Positions 1 to 7,489 of a stretch of 64,000 bases of DNA are shown here, in pieces; position 1 is the stretch's first letter, and each line of letters begins with the position of its first letter. The position numbers and the translations under genes are program-made. This stretch comes from Anthocerotibacter panamensis C109 (GTDB lineage Bacteria; Cyanobacteriota; Cyanobacteriia; Gloeobacterales; Anthocerotibacteraceae). Under the pieces are notes generated by a model. That model saw nothing but the letters and a program-made list of their open reading frames with translations. It ran no database searches and had not been told where the DNA came from. The stretch is taken from positions 3,318,667-3,382,666 of the forward strand of contig NZ_CP062698.1 in NCBI RefSeq assembly GCF_018389385.1, written 5' to 3'.

Positions 1-360
1 GTGATGAGCAAAGACATTCGAGAGCTTTCGGATTTGGTCGGCGAGGAAATCTCCGCCGTGTGTTTCGTGCGCGATTACGTCGAGTTCCATTTTGACGGCT
101 CGATAGTTCGCAGCCTGTCGAATCCCTCCGTTTTCGTTGACGGACGGCAACACCGCTTTCCCGAACCGAGTTCGCGCGATGCACTTTGTCGCGTTATCGG
201 TTCAACGGTTCGCGCAGTGAACCTGGAGGAACAGCGAGCATTGAAGGTGACGACGGCTGACGATTGCGAAATCACAATCCCGCTCGACGCCAAGAATCTT
301 CGCGGCGCTGAAGCGATGCACTTCGTGCCTCAACTCAACGGGCCAATCCAAGTCTGGTAG
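1..360 (+). CDS. Small unknown protein, possible immunity protein
   Basis: A 119-residue frame that opens at the first base (GTG, then ATG at 4), so it may be cut by the window edge. I do not recognise the family. The protein is soluble, has no signal peptide and ends in HFVPQLNGPIQVW, an ending I associate only loosely with small proteins encoded beside polymorphic toxins. It is followed at once by a toxin fragment, and every later toxin tip in this region is paired with a small downstream gene. By analogy this could be the immunity gene of a cassette whose toxin lies upstream of the window. Function is inferred from position only. Confidence 0.6.
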   Translation: MMSKDIRELSDLVGEEISAVCFVRDYVEFHFDGSIVRSLSNPSVFVDGRQHRFPEPSSRDALCRVIGSTVRAVNLEEQRALKVTTADDCEITIPLDAKNLRGAEAMHFVPQLNGPIQVW

Positions 361-433
361 TTCGCGAATCCAACCGGCTGTCCCGCACAAACGGTGTGGG
401 GATGCTCTCGGGGCTGGGGCAAAAGGCATACGG

Positions 434-1315
434 TTGGCCTCACGCGTGAGCCGTTTGTTGTCGCGGGGCGGGCGCTCTGTCCGTCGCTTTGAGGCGAGTG
501 TTCAGGAGGTGCGCACAGTCGCCAATGGTCTGGGTTGCTCGTTCGTGGCAGGTACTCCAGTTCTGGCTGAGGGTGGACAGCAGCCCATCGAGAAGCTCAA
601 GCCGGATGATAAAGTCCTGGCAAGAGATGAAGTGACAGGCGAACAGAGCTACCAACGGGTCCTCCAAACCTTCGCCACGCCCAACGACCCGCTCTATGAC
701 CTGGAACTAGTCAGCGCAACCGGGAAGCGAGAAGTACTCGGAGTAACGGGCAATCATCCGTTCTGGGTCAAGGACAAGGGTTGGACGGAGAGCGACCTGC
801 TCAAGGCGGGGATGCTCGTCGCGGGCAAAGATGGCTCCTGGCTGACGGTTGGGAAGCTCGTGCCTAGAGCAGAAAGGGCGACGGGGTACAACCTGGAGGT
901 TGAGGATGATCACACGTACTTTGTGGGCGATACTGGGGTGTGGGTGCATAATGAGTGTCTACTAGTAAAAGGGGCAAAGGGGGGAGTCGGCCCCGTATTG
1001 AAAGGCCAAGCTGGGGTTAGTCGTGCTGTAGGAGAAATTGAGGCAGGCGGGGGAACTGTGCTTGGACGGGAGATTACTCTACAGGCTGGCACAGTAAGGA
1101 CACGGCCTGACTTGCTCGTAAGGAATGCGGATGGTAGCCTTTTATTTGTTGAGGTGAAGAACGGGGCTGGTGCGACACTAACACCAAATCAAACCGCTGG
1201 CTTCCCTATAATTCGAGAAGGTGGTTCAATTCCGCGCGGTGCCAACGCCGCTGCCGCAGGCTTAGAGGTTGGCGCACCGCTTCCGCCGATTCCTGTCCAA
1301 GTAATTCGCTATTGA
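434..1315 (+). CDS. Orphan polymorphic toxin tip: Hint domain plus PD-(D/E)XK-like nuclease
   Basis: Cassette B. Residues 35-173 form a Hint (intein-like autoprocessing) domain: it begins CSFVAGTPVLAEGG, has the TGNHPFW block and ends DTGVWVHN, the usual release point of a toxin tip. The remaining 120 residues include RPDLLVR, then LFVEVKNG about 14 residues later, the D...ExK arrangement of restriction-endonuclease-fold nucleases, so a DNase or RNase is inferred. The TTG at 434 is only the first start codon in an open frame that runs further upstream without an obvious start, so this is probably the 3' end of a larger RHS-like gene that was lost or displaced. The partner gene starts 9 bases downstream. 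Confidence 0.8.
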   Translation: MASRVSRLLSRGGRSVRRFEASVQEVRTVANGLGCSFVAGTPVLAEGGQQPIEKLKPDDKVLARDEVTGEQSYQRVLQTFATPNDPLYDLELVSATGKREVLGVTGNHPFWVKDKGWTESDLLKAGMLVAGKDGSWLTVGKLVPRAERATGYNLEVEDDHTYFVGDTGVWVHNECLLVKGAKGGVGPVLKGQAGVSRAVGEIEAGGGTVLGREITLQAGTVRTRPDLLVRNADGSLLFVEVKNGAGATLTPNQTAGFPIIREGGSIPRGANAAAAGLEVGAPLPPIPVQVIRY

Positions 1316-1323
1316 GCTGTTGT

Positions 1324-1956
1324 ATGCCTATTTCCAAAGAGTTTACCAAACGTGTTTTTTCCTGCATTCAGGAAAAGCTTGTCATGTTGGGATTTGAAAA
1401 ACGGAAACCCGAAATTCTCACGGTGCCTCTTTCCGCTGATGTTATGGGTTGGGTTGGTCTCAACAAAGCGATTGGGCACGGCGAGAACTTAGAGATCAAT
1501 GTCGTTATGGGAGTCCGACATCAAGGCATTGAGTCCTTGCTGTCCGATCTGCTGCAGGAACCATTCAACACTTTCTCGCCCCCCACTTTAGCAGGCAACA
1601 TCGGCTATTTGTCACCAGGAAATCGCTACGTGCCCTTTCTTTTTTCCTCATCGCGAGATGTGGCTTTGATCGCCGACGAACTTTGCAATGAGGTAAAAAC
1701 TTACGGCTTAGATTTTGCCCGTAAAGTCACTGATCTTTCTGCACTCGTTGAAGCAATGCAGGTAGCGCGCTTCGGAATGTCTGAACAGATCGGCTACCGA
1801 GTCCCTGTTGGTTATCTTTTGCTTGGGGAGTCCGACAAAGCGATCTGGTTTATAAATCAGAAAATCGACGAAATTGGATCGAGAACTGATCCCGCTGCAC
1901 TCCGTTACAAGAACTTCGCCGAAAGAATTACCGAGCATATTGTTAAGACGAACTGA
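1324..1956 (+). CDS. Putative immunity protein for the cassette B nuclease
   Basis: A 210-residue soluble protein beginning MPISKEFTKRVFSCIQEKL. The ATG at 1324 is preferred over a TTG at 1312 that overlaps the toxin stop. No family is recognised and there is no signal peptide or membrane segment. It follows the toxin tip directly and is followed by a small hairpin, so toxin and immunity form one unit. The immunity role is inferred from position. Confidence 0.7.
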   Translation: MPISKEFTKRVFSCIQEKLVMLGFEKRKPEILTVPLSADVMGWVGLNKAIGHGENLEINVVMGVRHQGIESLLSDLLQEPFNTFSPPTLAGNIGYLSPGNRYVPFLFSSSRDVALIADELCNEVKTYGLDFARKVTDLSALVEAMQVARFGMSEQIGYRVPVGYLLLGESDKAIWFINQKIDEIGSRTDPAALRYKNFAERITEHIVKTN

Positions 1957-1959
1957 TAT

Positions 1960-1990
1960 TGAGGGGAACCTCAGTTAAGTGATTTTTCTT
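1960..1990 (+). terminator. Short hairpin and T-rich tail after cassette B
   Basis: TGAGG (1960-1964) pairs with CCTCA (1969-1973) around a GGAA loop. A T-rich stretch (gatttttctt) follows after a short spacer. The stem is short, so termination would be weak. Confidence 0.35.
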
Positions 1991-2141
1991 AATAAGTACG
2001 GCCTGAAACCCTTTGTGTACCGCTAGCTATTCTCAATAAGCTTGGATTAATCGAGGTGCCCTTAAGAGATAGATCTAGGCTGGGTAAGAATTTAAGCCCT
2101 ACGGACATACGATGTGATTTGGTAAACCCATTTAGGGCGTC

Positions 2142-2783
2142 GTGCAAACCTTCGCCACGCCCAACGACTCACTCTATGACCTAGAGCTAATCAGCCCTGA
2201 CGCCAAACGGGAAACTCTCGGGGTAACGGGTAATCATCCCTTCTGGGTCCAGAACAAGGGCTGGACGGAAAGTGACCTGCTCAAGCCGGGGATGCAAGTC
2301 GCTGGGAAGGATGGCTCCTGGCTGACGGTTGGGAAGCTCATGCCCAGAGTAGAGAGGGCGACGGGGTACAACCTGGAGGTCGAGGGGGACCACTCCTACT
2401 TCGTGGGGGATTCGGGCGCTTGGGTGCATAATCAATGCTCTAGAACGTTTCTTGTTGGACCTGCAGGTGTTGCTTCTGAACTTGGTGTCACGACACCTTC
2501 TGGTTTCCGACTTACCTTTGATGCTTCAGCAAGGCTTGCCGAAAGATTAAAGGGGCAATTGGGATTGTCCGAACTTGATGGTATTATTGGGAACCCAAAC
2601 GCATTACGCTTCTTGGATAGTCGAAAACCAAATACTATTAGAATTTTCGACACTTCCGTGTCCCGATTCGGCGGGGATGGTATCAACGTTATTATCAATC
2701 CTCAAACTAATTCAGTGGTGACAGTCTTTGCGTCAAATGCACGTTTTATAAGCCAAAATCGATTCACCAGAATTGTTCCATAA
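2142..2783 (+). CDS. Orphan toxin tip, 5'-truncated Hint domain plus possible BECR-fold RNase
   Basis: Cassette C. The frame enters in the middle of a Hint domain (QTFATPND...), matching cassette B from its base 659 onward. An in-frame stop at 2133-2135 blocks any longer protein, so the first half of the Hint domain is missing. The domain ends with VHN, then about 120 residues of toxin. The toxin contains GINVIINPQTNSVVTVF, a strand pair typical of small BECR-fold RNase toxins (the Barnase/EndoU/colicin E5/RelE superfamily); this assignment is tentative. No ribosome binding site precedes the GTG at 2142. The cassette looks silent unless recombined onto a complete carrier gene. Confidence 0.7.
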   Translation: MQTFATPNDSLYDLELISPDAKRETLGVTGNHPFWVQNKGWTESDLLKPGMQVAGKDGSWLTVGKLMPRVERATGYNLEVEGDHSYFVGDSGAWVHNQCSRTFLVGPAGVASELGVTTPSGFRLTFDASARLAERLKGQLGLSELDGIIGNPNALRFLDSRKPNTIRIFDTSVSRFGGDGINVIINPQTNSVVTVFASNARFISQNRFTRIVP

Positions 2784-2811
2784 TAGAACCATGGTTTTGG
2801 GGATCAAAAAA

Positions 2812-3051
2812 ATGGCGCGAATTCACATAAAGAATCTACTCGATATCCTCGCTAACTATGACGCGATAGAACCAGAGCAGCACAGATCCGAAGAACCAGC
2901 CCAAATATCTTTCCATAACTATGAAGATACAAATTTTAATGTTTATGATTTGGAGCTTGCGCACAAAACTCTGACTTATGAGTCGCCAACAGTCACCGTG
3001 GTGCTTGATTTTGATGACAAAGGACTTTTGTATAATATTATGTTTATTTAG
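2812..3051 (+). CDS. Putative immunity protein for cassette C
   Basis: A 79-residue acidic protein starting MARIHIKNLLDILANYD. The ATG at 2812 has GGGG about 9 bases upstream; ATG 2791 and TTG 2773 in the same frame are alternatives. The sequence is clearly AT-richer than the Hint segment before it, as expected for a variable module. No family recognised. Its role rests on its place directly after the toxin tip. Confidence 0.65.
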   Translation: MARIHIKNLLDILANYDAIEPEQHRSEEPAQISFHNYEDTNFNVYDLELAHKTLTYESPTVTVVLDFDDKGLLYNIMFI

Positions 3052-3155
3052 CGAAAGACTGGATATCTGAGGAGATTTCCTGGGACTGGCTCGTTCGTAC
3101 TGACCTTCTCAAAGTCGGGGATTCAGTCCAGGGCAAGGATGGCACTTGGCTCACC

Positions 3156-4409
3156 GTGCAAGGGCTGAAGTCCAGAGCCGATAAAGCCACGGGCTACAAC
3201 CTAGAAGTCGCGGGCGACCACACATATTTCGTGGGTGACTCCGCCGATTGGGTGCAAAGTTCCACTCCGATACCCGGAAGGACAACCTACAGCTTCAATC
3301 CGCCCAACGTGTTCCCCTCGCAGCAGCAGAGTAGCACCCTGACGATACGCACCGATGCCAGTACGCCGCCGAATACCTACAATCTGACCATCGGTGGGAC
3401 TACCATCAATGGACCGTCGGGGGTGCGCTCGATGTCCACCAGCCTGACGGTGACGCCCGCGACCACGCCCCCCAATACCCCAACCATCACCAGTGTGAGC
3501 AGTTTCAGTGCCCAAGTGGGACAGACAGTGACCCTCACGGGCAACAATCTGGGCAATGCCACGCAAGTGTGGTTTGGAGGAGTTCCAGCAGCATTCACTG
3601 CTAATGTCTCGACCAATCAAGTGACAGCGGCAGTGCCCCCGAATGCCCCGACAGCACCTATCAGTGTGGTCACGGCGAATGGGACAACGCAGACAGCGCA
3701 GAATTTTGTGCCTACGAATGTTCCTACTGCTCCGAGGCAAGCGCAGTTTGATTTGGGCATAGCGGCTCAACAAATCCTTCAATTCTACGAAAACAACCAG
3801 AGAACGTTCGATGCGCTTGGGCAAATTGCGCAAGGTCTATTTTATGAAGGGTTAGGGTCTGTAGGCGGAGCTGCTGGCGGGGCTGGGTTTTCTCTCTCTC
3901 TGACTGCGGATGCGACAGGAGTAGGTCTGCCTATCGGGATAGCAGCAGGAGTGGCTTCAGCCGGATTGATAGCGGCTAGTGCTGGGTCTATCATTTATGG
4001 TCAAGCTTTGGTCAATCAGGGCGTCAAGGGGTTGTTCGAGCAGTATTATGCTGCTGGTACTGGTCAAGGGAGCCTGAATGTTATTGGTAAAGGCTTTTCG
4101 GACAGTGAACGGCGGGTCGCACAGCAACTTGCCGACCAAGGTAATGAAGTTATTTTGAGGGAAGCCACCGGGACTGAGCGATTATCGGATCTACTTGTCA
4201 ATGGTGTGCCGTATGACGTGTATACACCTACTACAGGTAATGTCAATCGTATTGTAAGCGCAGTTGCAAGTAAGGGTTCGCAGGTCCGGGGTGGCGGCGT
4301 TATTATTGATTTAAGTAAATCACCACTGACACCAGAGGCTTTGGGGAACATTCTTCAACGGGTCCAAGGTATCACTAGCCAAATTTCCAACATACTTGTG
4401 ATACCATAA
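3156..4409 (+). CDS. Orphan toxin tip: Hint end, IPT domain and CdiA-type tRNA nuclease
   Basis: Cassette D. Recognisable Hint sequence (TDLLKVGDSVQGKDGTWLTV) starts near 3096, upstream of the first usable start (GTG 3156), so the module is 5'-truncated. The Hint end reads DSADWVQSS instead of the usual WVHN. An approximately 80-residue Pro/Thr-rich linker follows, then an IPT/TIG immunoglobulin-like domain (SSFSAQVGQTVTLTGNNLG), an Ala/Gly-rich hydrophobic pre-toxin segment, and the toxin. The toxin has GFSDSERRVAQQL, SDLLVNGVPYDVYTP and GVIIDLSKSPLT, which closely fit the CdiA C-terminal tRNA nuclease family. The predicted activity is tRNA cleavage in a competing cell. A small Cys-containing protein follows. 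Confidence 0.8.
   Translation: MQGLKSRADKATGYNLEVAGDHTYFVGDSADWVQSSTPIPGRTTYSFNPPNVFPSQQQSSTLTIRTDASTPPNTYNLTIGGTTINGPSGVRSMSTSLTVTPATTPPNTPTITSVSSFSAQVGQTVTLTGNNLGNATQVWFGGVPAAFTANVSTNQVTAAVPPNAPTAPISVVTANGTTQTAQNFVPTNVPTAPRQAQFDLGIAAQQILQFYENNQRTFDALGQIAQGLFYEGLGSVGGAAGGAGFSLSLTADATGVGLPIGIAAGVASAGLIAASAGSIIYGQALVNQGVKGLFEQYYAAGTGQGSLNVIGKGFSDSERRVAQQLADQGNEVILREATGTERLSDLLVNGVPYDVYTPTTGNVNRIVSAVASKGSQVRGGGVIIDLSKSPLTPEALGNILQRVQGITSQISNILVIP
3605..3987 (+). repeat. Direct repeat 2, copy A (about 383 bp)
   Basis: Nearly identical to 11718-12100 at an offset of 8113 bases. It covers the end of the IPT domain and the hydrophobic pre-toxin segment (AQQILQFYENNQRTFDALGQ). The sequences part where the individual toxins begin. 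Confidence 0.85.
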
Positions 4410-4433
4410 CAATATACTGGTGATATTATAACA

Positions 4434-4679
4434 ATGGCAAAATTCCGATGTGTTTGTGGCCACATTATTTCAACTAGTGACGGCATTCCCAATCCAGATG
4501 AATGGCGTGCAATGTCAGACATCGAATTCGATGGTTTTTCTGGGCTGGTTGATATTGAGGGTATTTACCAGCGGATGACCATATTTTACAGATGTCCCAA
4601 AAGTGATCATTTATGGATTTTCTGGAAGGGGATCGATGCTCCTCCCGCTCTATACACTCTTACGGATATTGAAATTTAA
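4434..4679 (+). CDS. Putative immunity protein for the CdiA-type tRNase
   Basis: An 81-residue protein with a zinc-ribbon-like start (FRCVCGHII) and a later single Cys in FYRCPKSDHLWIFW. It lies 24 bases after the tRNase cassette. Small proteins of this shape (CxCGH then YRCP..HLW) are, as I recall, found beside CdiA-type toxins; that is recollection, not a search. The role is inferred from position and shape. Confidence 0.65.
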   Translation: MAKFRCVCGHIISTSDGIPNPDEWRAMSDIEFDGFSGLVDIEGIYQRMTIFYRCPKSDHLWIFWKGIDAPPALYTLTDIEI

Positions 4680-4717
4680 AAGTTAAGGTAAAATCCCTCA
4701 ATCTGCTCGTCAAGAGC

Positions 4718-5444
4718 TTGACTAGCCATGGTTATGGGCTCAGTACGCAGAGTGGTGGGGTATATTACGACTTGGCAGACCCTTTCGATGGGAGACCGCC
4801 ACGGGGATGTACTGCTCAGTTTCCTGGGTGTGTCGCCAGGGATCGGTCATCGCCACGGTGGATGGCGCGAGTCTCCAGGTCAAGACGGGGTATGGCTACA
4901 CCCCTTTTGGTCAACTCGTGCGGACCACTTTGCCCGTCACGCTCAATGGCAATACGGATTGGACGGGCCTCTCCTACACCTCCTACACCGGCAATAAGGG
5001 CAATTATTTTGCGGATGGGGATGGGGATGGCAAGGCGGATGCCATCGTCTCCAATGACCAGAACACGGGTGCTCCCGGCCTCATCGGGAGTCGGAGCACT
5101 CACTTTGCGGATGTGGATGGGGACGGTCGGGCTGATGCACTAGCGGTCAACACTGATGGCCTCACCGTACGTCGCTCGACAGGGAGTAGCTTTGGCCCTA
5201 TTGAAGTGCTGAAACTGGGGGCTTTCACGACGGGGGACCGAGGGAATTTCTTTGCGGATGTGACGGGCGAGGGCAGAGCCGATGCCCTGGTCGCCAACAC
5301 CACGCAACCTATCTTCGTCAGCACCTCTGAACCTGCAACCAACACCAATGCTCCAGCTCTAGGCGAGAACAACCTGACCTTCACGGGCAGAGAGGATGAT
5401 GGCACGGGGTACTTTACTACCGCGCTCGCTATTACAGCCCTGAG
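4718..5444 (+). pseudogene. RHS core fragment with FG-GAP/VCBS-like repeats, frameshifted
   Basis: Three frames must be joined to read one RHS protein. Around 4740-4830 one frame gives GGVYYDLADPF. From about 4838 a second frame gives GSVIATVDGASLQVKTGYGY and TPFGQL, the RHS/YD core. Then come three FG-GAP-like repeats (FADGDGDGKADA, FADVDGDGRADA, FADVTGEGRADA). Compared with the intact copy at 9501-9570, one base is missing near 5410, after TFTGREDDGTG, and the frame moves to the one continued at 5445. No start codon or ribosome binding site fits the 5' end. This is a decayed piece of a carrier gene. Confidence 0.7.
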
Positions 5445-6785
5445 TTGCAGCGCTTTATCTCACAAGACCCCTTGGGTTTTGGTGGGGGCGACACCAACCT
5501 CTATCGCTATGTGGGTAATGCGCCCCATGTCGCCGTGGACCCCAGTGGCCTCCAGCAAACCCCAATAAATCCTAAGTCTCCCCTCAATCCTCATCCCACC
5601 CCTAGCCGTGAAGTTATGCTCTCCGAAGTACCAGGGGCTACTACGGCTGGAGCCTGTGATTTTCTATTCAGTGCCGAGCCAGTACAGACAAATCTCACTA
5701 CCTGTACCTGCGATTCATTTGATCGGTGCTTTGAGTGTCAGACAGAAGGCTTTTGCACTCAGGTTTGTGGACCAGGAACAATATTTAGCTGTGGGGGCGG
5801 GGTTCTTCCTCCAGGCGGCGGTGGCGGGGTTCTTCCTCCAGGTGGCGGTGGGGGCGGCGGCGGAACGTTCCCGACTATCAGCAGTGTGAGCAGTTTCAGT
5901 GCCCAAGTGGGTCAGACAGTGACCCTCACGGGCAACAATCTGGGCAATGCCACGCAAGTGTGGTTTGGAGGAGTTCCAGCAGCGTTCACCCTCAATGTCT
6001 CGACCAATCAAGTGACAGCGGCAGTGCCCCCGAATGCCCCGACAGCACCTATCAGTGTGGTCACGCCGGGTGGGACAACGCAGACAGCGCAGAATTTTGT
6101 GCCTGTGCAGGTGGCTACGGCCCTACGCCAAGCACAATCTGCTCTAGCGAATGTCGCTGACCAGCTCTTGCAGGGATTGACCAGCCGAGATTTCCTGGAG
6201 AGTGTAGCTAATGGGGCAGATGCTACAGGGAATGCAGCAGGAGCCTTGGCACTTATCCTTGGCGCAGAAGGTACAGGTACAACACTCACGGGTGTTGGAG
6301 CGCTCATTGGGGTACCAAGCTTGGCTGGAGCAGTGGGTGCAACTGGAGTATCTGTCATTGCCAAGGGGAGTGCAACTTTGATTAGGGGGTTGTTGGAGCA
6401 GCAGTTTTATGCTGCTGAAACTAACCCTGGAAAAATTGCTAACGAGCTTGGGTTGGCAAGGGAGCAGCGTTTTGCTGATTCAATAGGGGGTTCGGTTGCT
6501 AAAGGTTCTGATGGTAGGGATCTACTCGTTGAAGCTCTAAATAACCCTGGATTGAAAATTAGAATAGATATCCTTGGCCCAAACAACGAATTAGGGCTTG
6601 TCGGCGGTCCAGGGAAAGCGTTAAACTTAGCGAGACTAGGGGATCGCCTTTCCACTCTCCGTAAAGTTGCTGAATCTAGAGGTGTTGGGTTCATAGCAGC
6701 CTTTGAAGAAGGAACCCCTGAATCTGTCTTTGAACTTGCTGCAAGAAAATTGGGTGCAAGTAACGTATACCGTTTTCCCAGATAG
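5445..6785 (+). CDS. Orphan toxin tip: RHS end, Cys/Gly linker, IPT domain and unknown toxin
   Basis: Cassette E, continuing the frameshifted RHS fragment. It opens with the last RHS residues (QRFISQDPLGFGGG then NLYRYVGNAPHV), then a Cys-rich segment, a PPGGGGG linker, one IPT/TIG domain, a hydrophobic Ala/Gly pre-toxin stretch, and a 110-residue toxin. The toxin carries RIDILGPNNELGLVGG followed by PGKALNLARLGDRLSTL, and ends GASNVYRFPR. The VGGPxKAxNLxxLG pattern occurs in toxin tips I have seen without an assigned activity; a nuclease is possible but not shown. The ATG-like start is only the first codon in the shifted frame. Confidence 0.75.
   Translation: MQRFISQDPLGFGGGDTNLYRYVGNAPHVAVDPSGLQQTPINPKSPLNPHPTPSREVMLSEVPGATTAGACDFLFSAEPVQTNLTTCTCDSFDRCFECQTEGFCTQVCGPGTIFSCGGGVLPPGGGGGVLPPGGGGGGGGTFPTISSVSSFSAQVGQTVTLTGNNLGNATQVWFGGVPAAFTLNVSTNQVTAAVPPNAPTAPISVVTPGGTTQTAQNFVPVQVATALRQAQSALANVADQLLQGLTSRDFLESVANGADATGNAAGALALILGAEGTGTTLTGVGALIGVPSLAGAVGATGVSVIAKGSATLIRGLLEQQFYAAETNPGKIANELGLAREQRFADSIGGSVAKGSDGRDLLVEALNNPGLKIRIDILGPNNELGLVGGPGKALNLARLGDRLSTLRKVAESRGVGFIAAFEEGTPESVFELAARKLGASNVYRFPR
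5505..6103 (+). repeat. Direct repeat 1, copy A (about 599 bp)
   Basis: Nearly identical to 9627-10225 at an offset of 4122 bases. It covers the RHS end, the Cys-rich segment, the Gly-rich linker and the IPT domain. Both copies end where the pre-toxin and toxin sequences diverge, so the repeat marks the boundary used for swapping tips. Confidence 0.9.
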
Positions 6786-6795
6786 GAGATTTACT

Positions 6796-7425
6796 GTGAG
6801 CGTGGGCATAGCTAGCTTCTACTTATCTAATTGGACGTTCTCTGAACTGATTCATACCTATGAATACTTGCTTAAAAAATCCGTTCATTTGTTTAATCCC
6901 GATGACCAAAGAATTCATTTTATAGATGAGTATGGCGATACCTTGTTGCTTAGTTTAAGTGGCCTGGAAGAACGACTCAGTAGAAATCGAGAAATAAATG
7001 TTAAGCTATGGATGCCAAATCATGGATACATATTATGGAGTATATATCGAAATCCTGTTTCCCACTGTATCTGGGTTCAAGACTTTAGCTTTTATGCGAT
7101 AGACCATGAAGGAAGCGATTTTTTTACAGATATTATATTAGTTTTTTTTCTATCAGTAAATCCAGAATTTATTTTAGGTTTTTATATTGATCAGTATGAT
7201 AAAACTAGCTGCTATGACTGGAATATGTTTTTCGCAGGAAGGGGCATAGAACTAGATGCGCTTCCAGATATTCTTTACCTTAAAAAAGAAGAATATGATT
7301 TTTCTCTATTTAAAAGCATTGATCTTCGAATATTTGAAACCAAATACGGCTTGGCTTTAACTGATAATAAGTCAAATGCATCCATAGTTGCAAGGATTCT
7401 TGGTCTTATCACTCCTGATAGGTGA
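6796..7425 (+). CDS. Putative immunity protein for cassette E
   Basis: A 209-residue protein. The start is set at GTG 6796, 10 bases after the toxin stop, with TAGGAGA just upstream; the same frame is open back to 6703, but that part overlaps the toxin. It is rich in Phe, Tyr, Ile and Asp and strikingly AT-rich compared with the cassette core, a sign of separate origin. No family recognised. The immunity role is by position. Confidence 0.7.
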   Translation: MSVGIASFYLSNWTFSELIHTYEYLLKKSVHLFNPDDQRIHFIDEYGDTLLLSLSGLEERLSRNREINVKLWMPNHGYILWSIYRNPVSHCIWVQDFSFYAIDHEGSDFFTDIILVFFLSVNPEFILGFYIDQYDKTSCYDWNMFFAGRGIELDALPDILYLKKEEYDFSLFKSIDLRIFETKYGLALTDNKSNASIVARILGLITPDR

Positions 7426-7489
7426 ATATTGTAATTAGAATCAACTAGGTAAAGCTTCTTTTTTAGAGTGTGGTTGGATATGACTCTCC

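Noticed and set aside
3201..3833. A 210-codon minus-strand frame across the IPT domain
   Set aside because: The same shadow frame recurs in each IPT copy and reads as low-complexity Arg/His sequence.
5800..5870. GGC-rich repeats that could be a structural DNA element
   Set aside because: They encode the PPGGGGG linker in frame and are explained by the protein.
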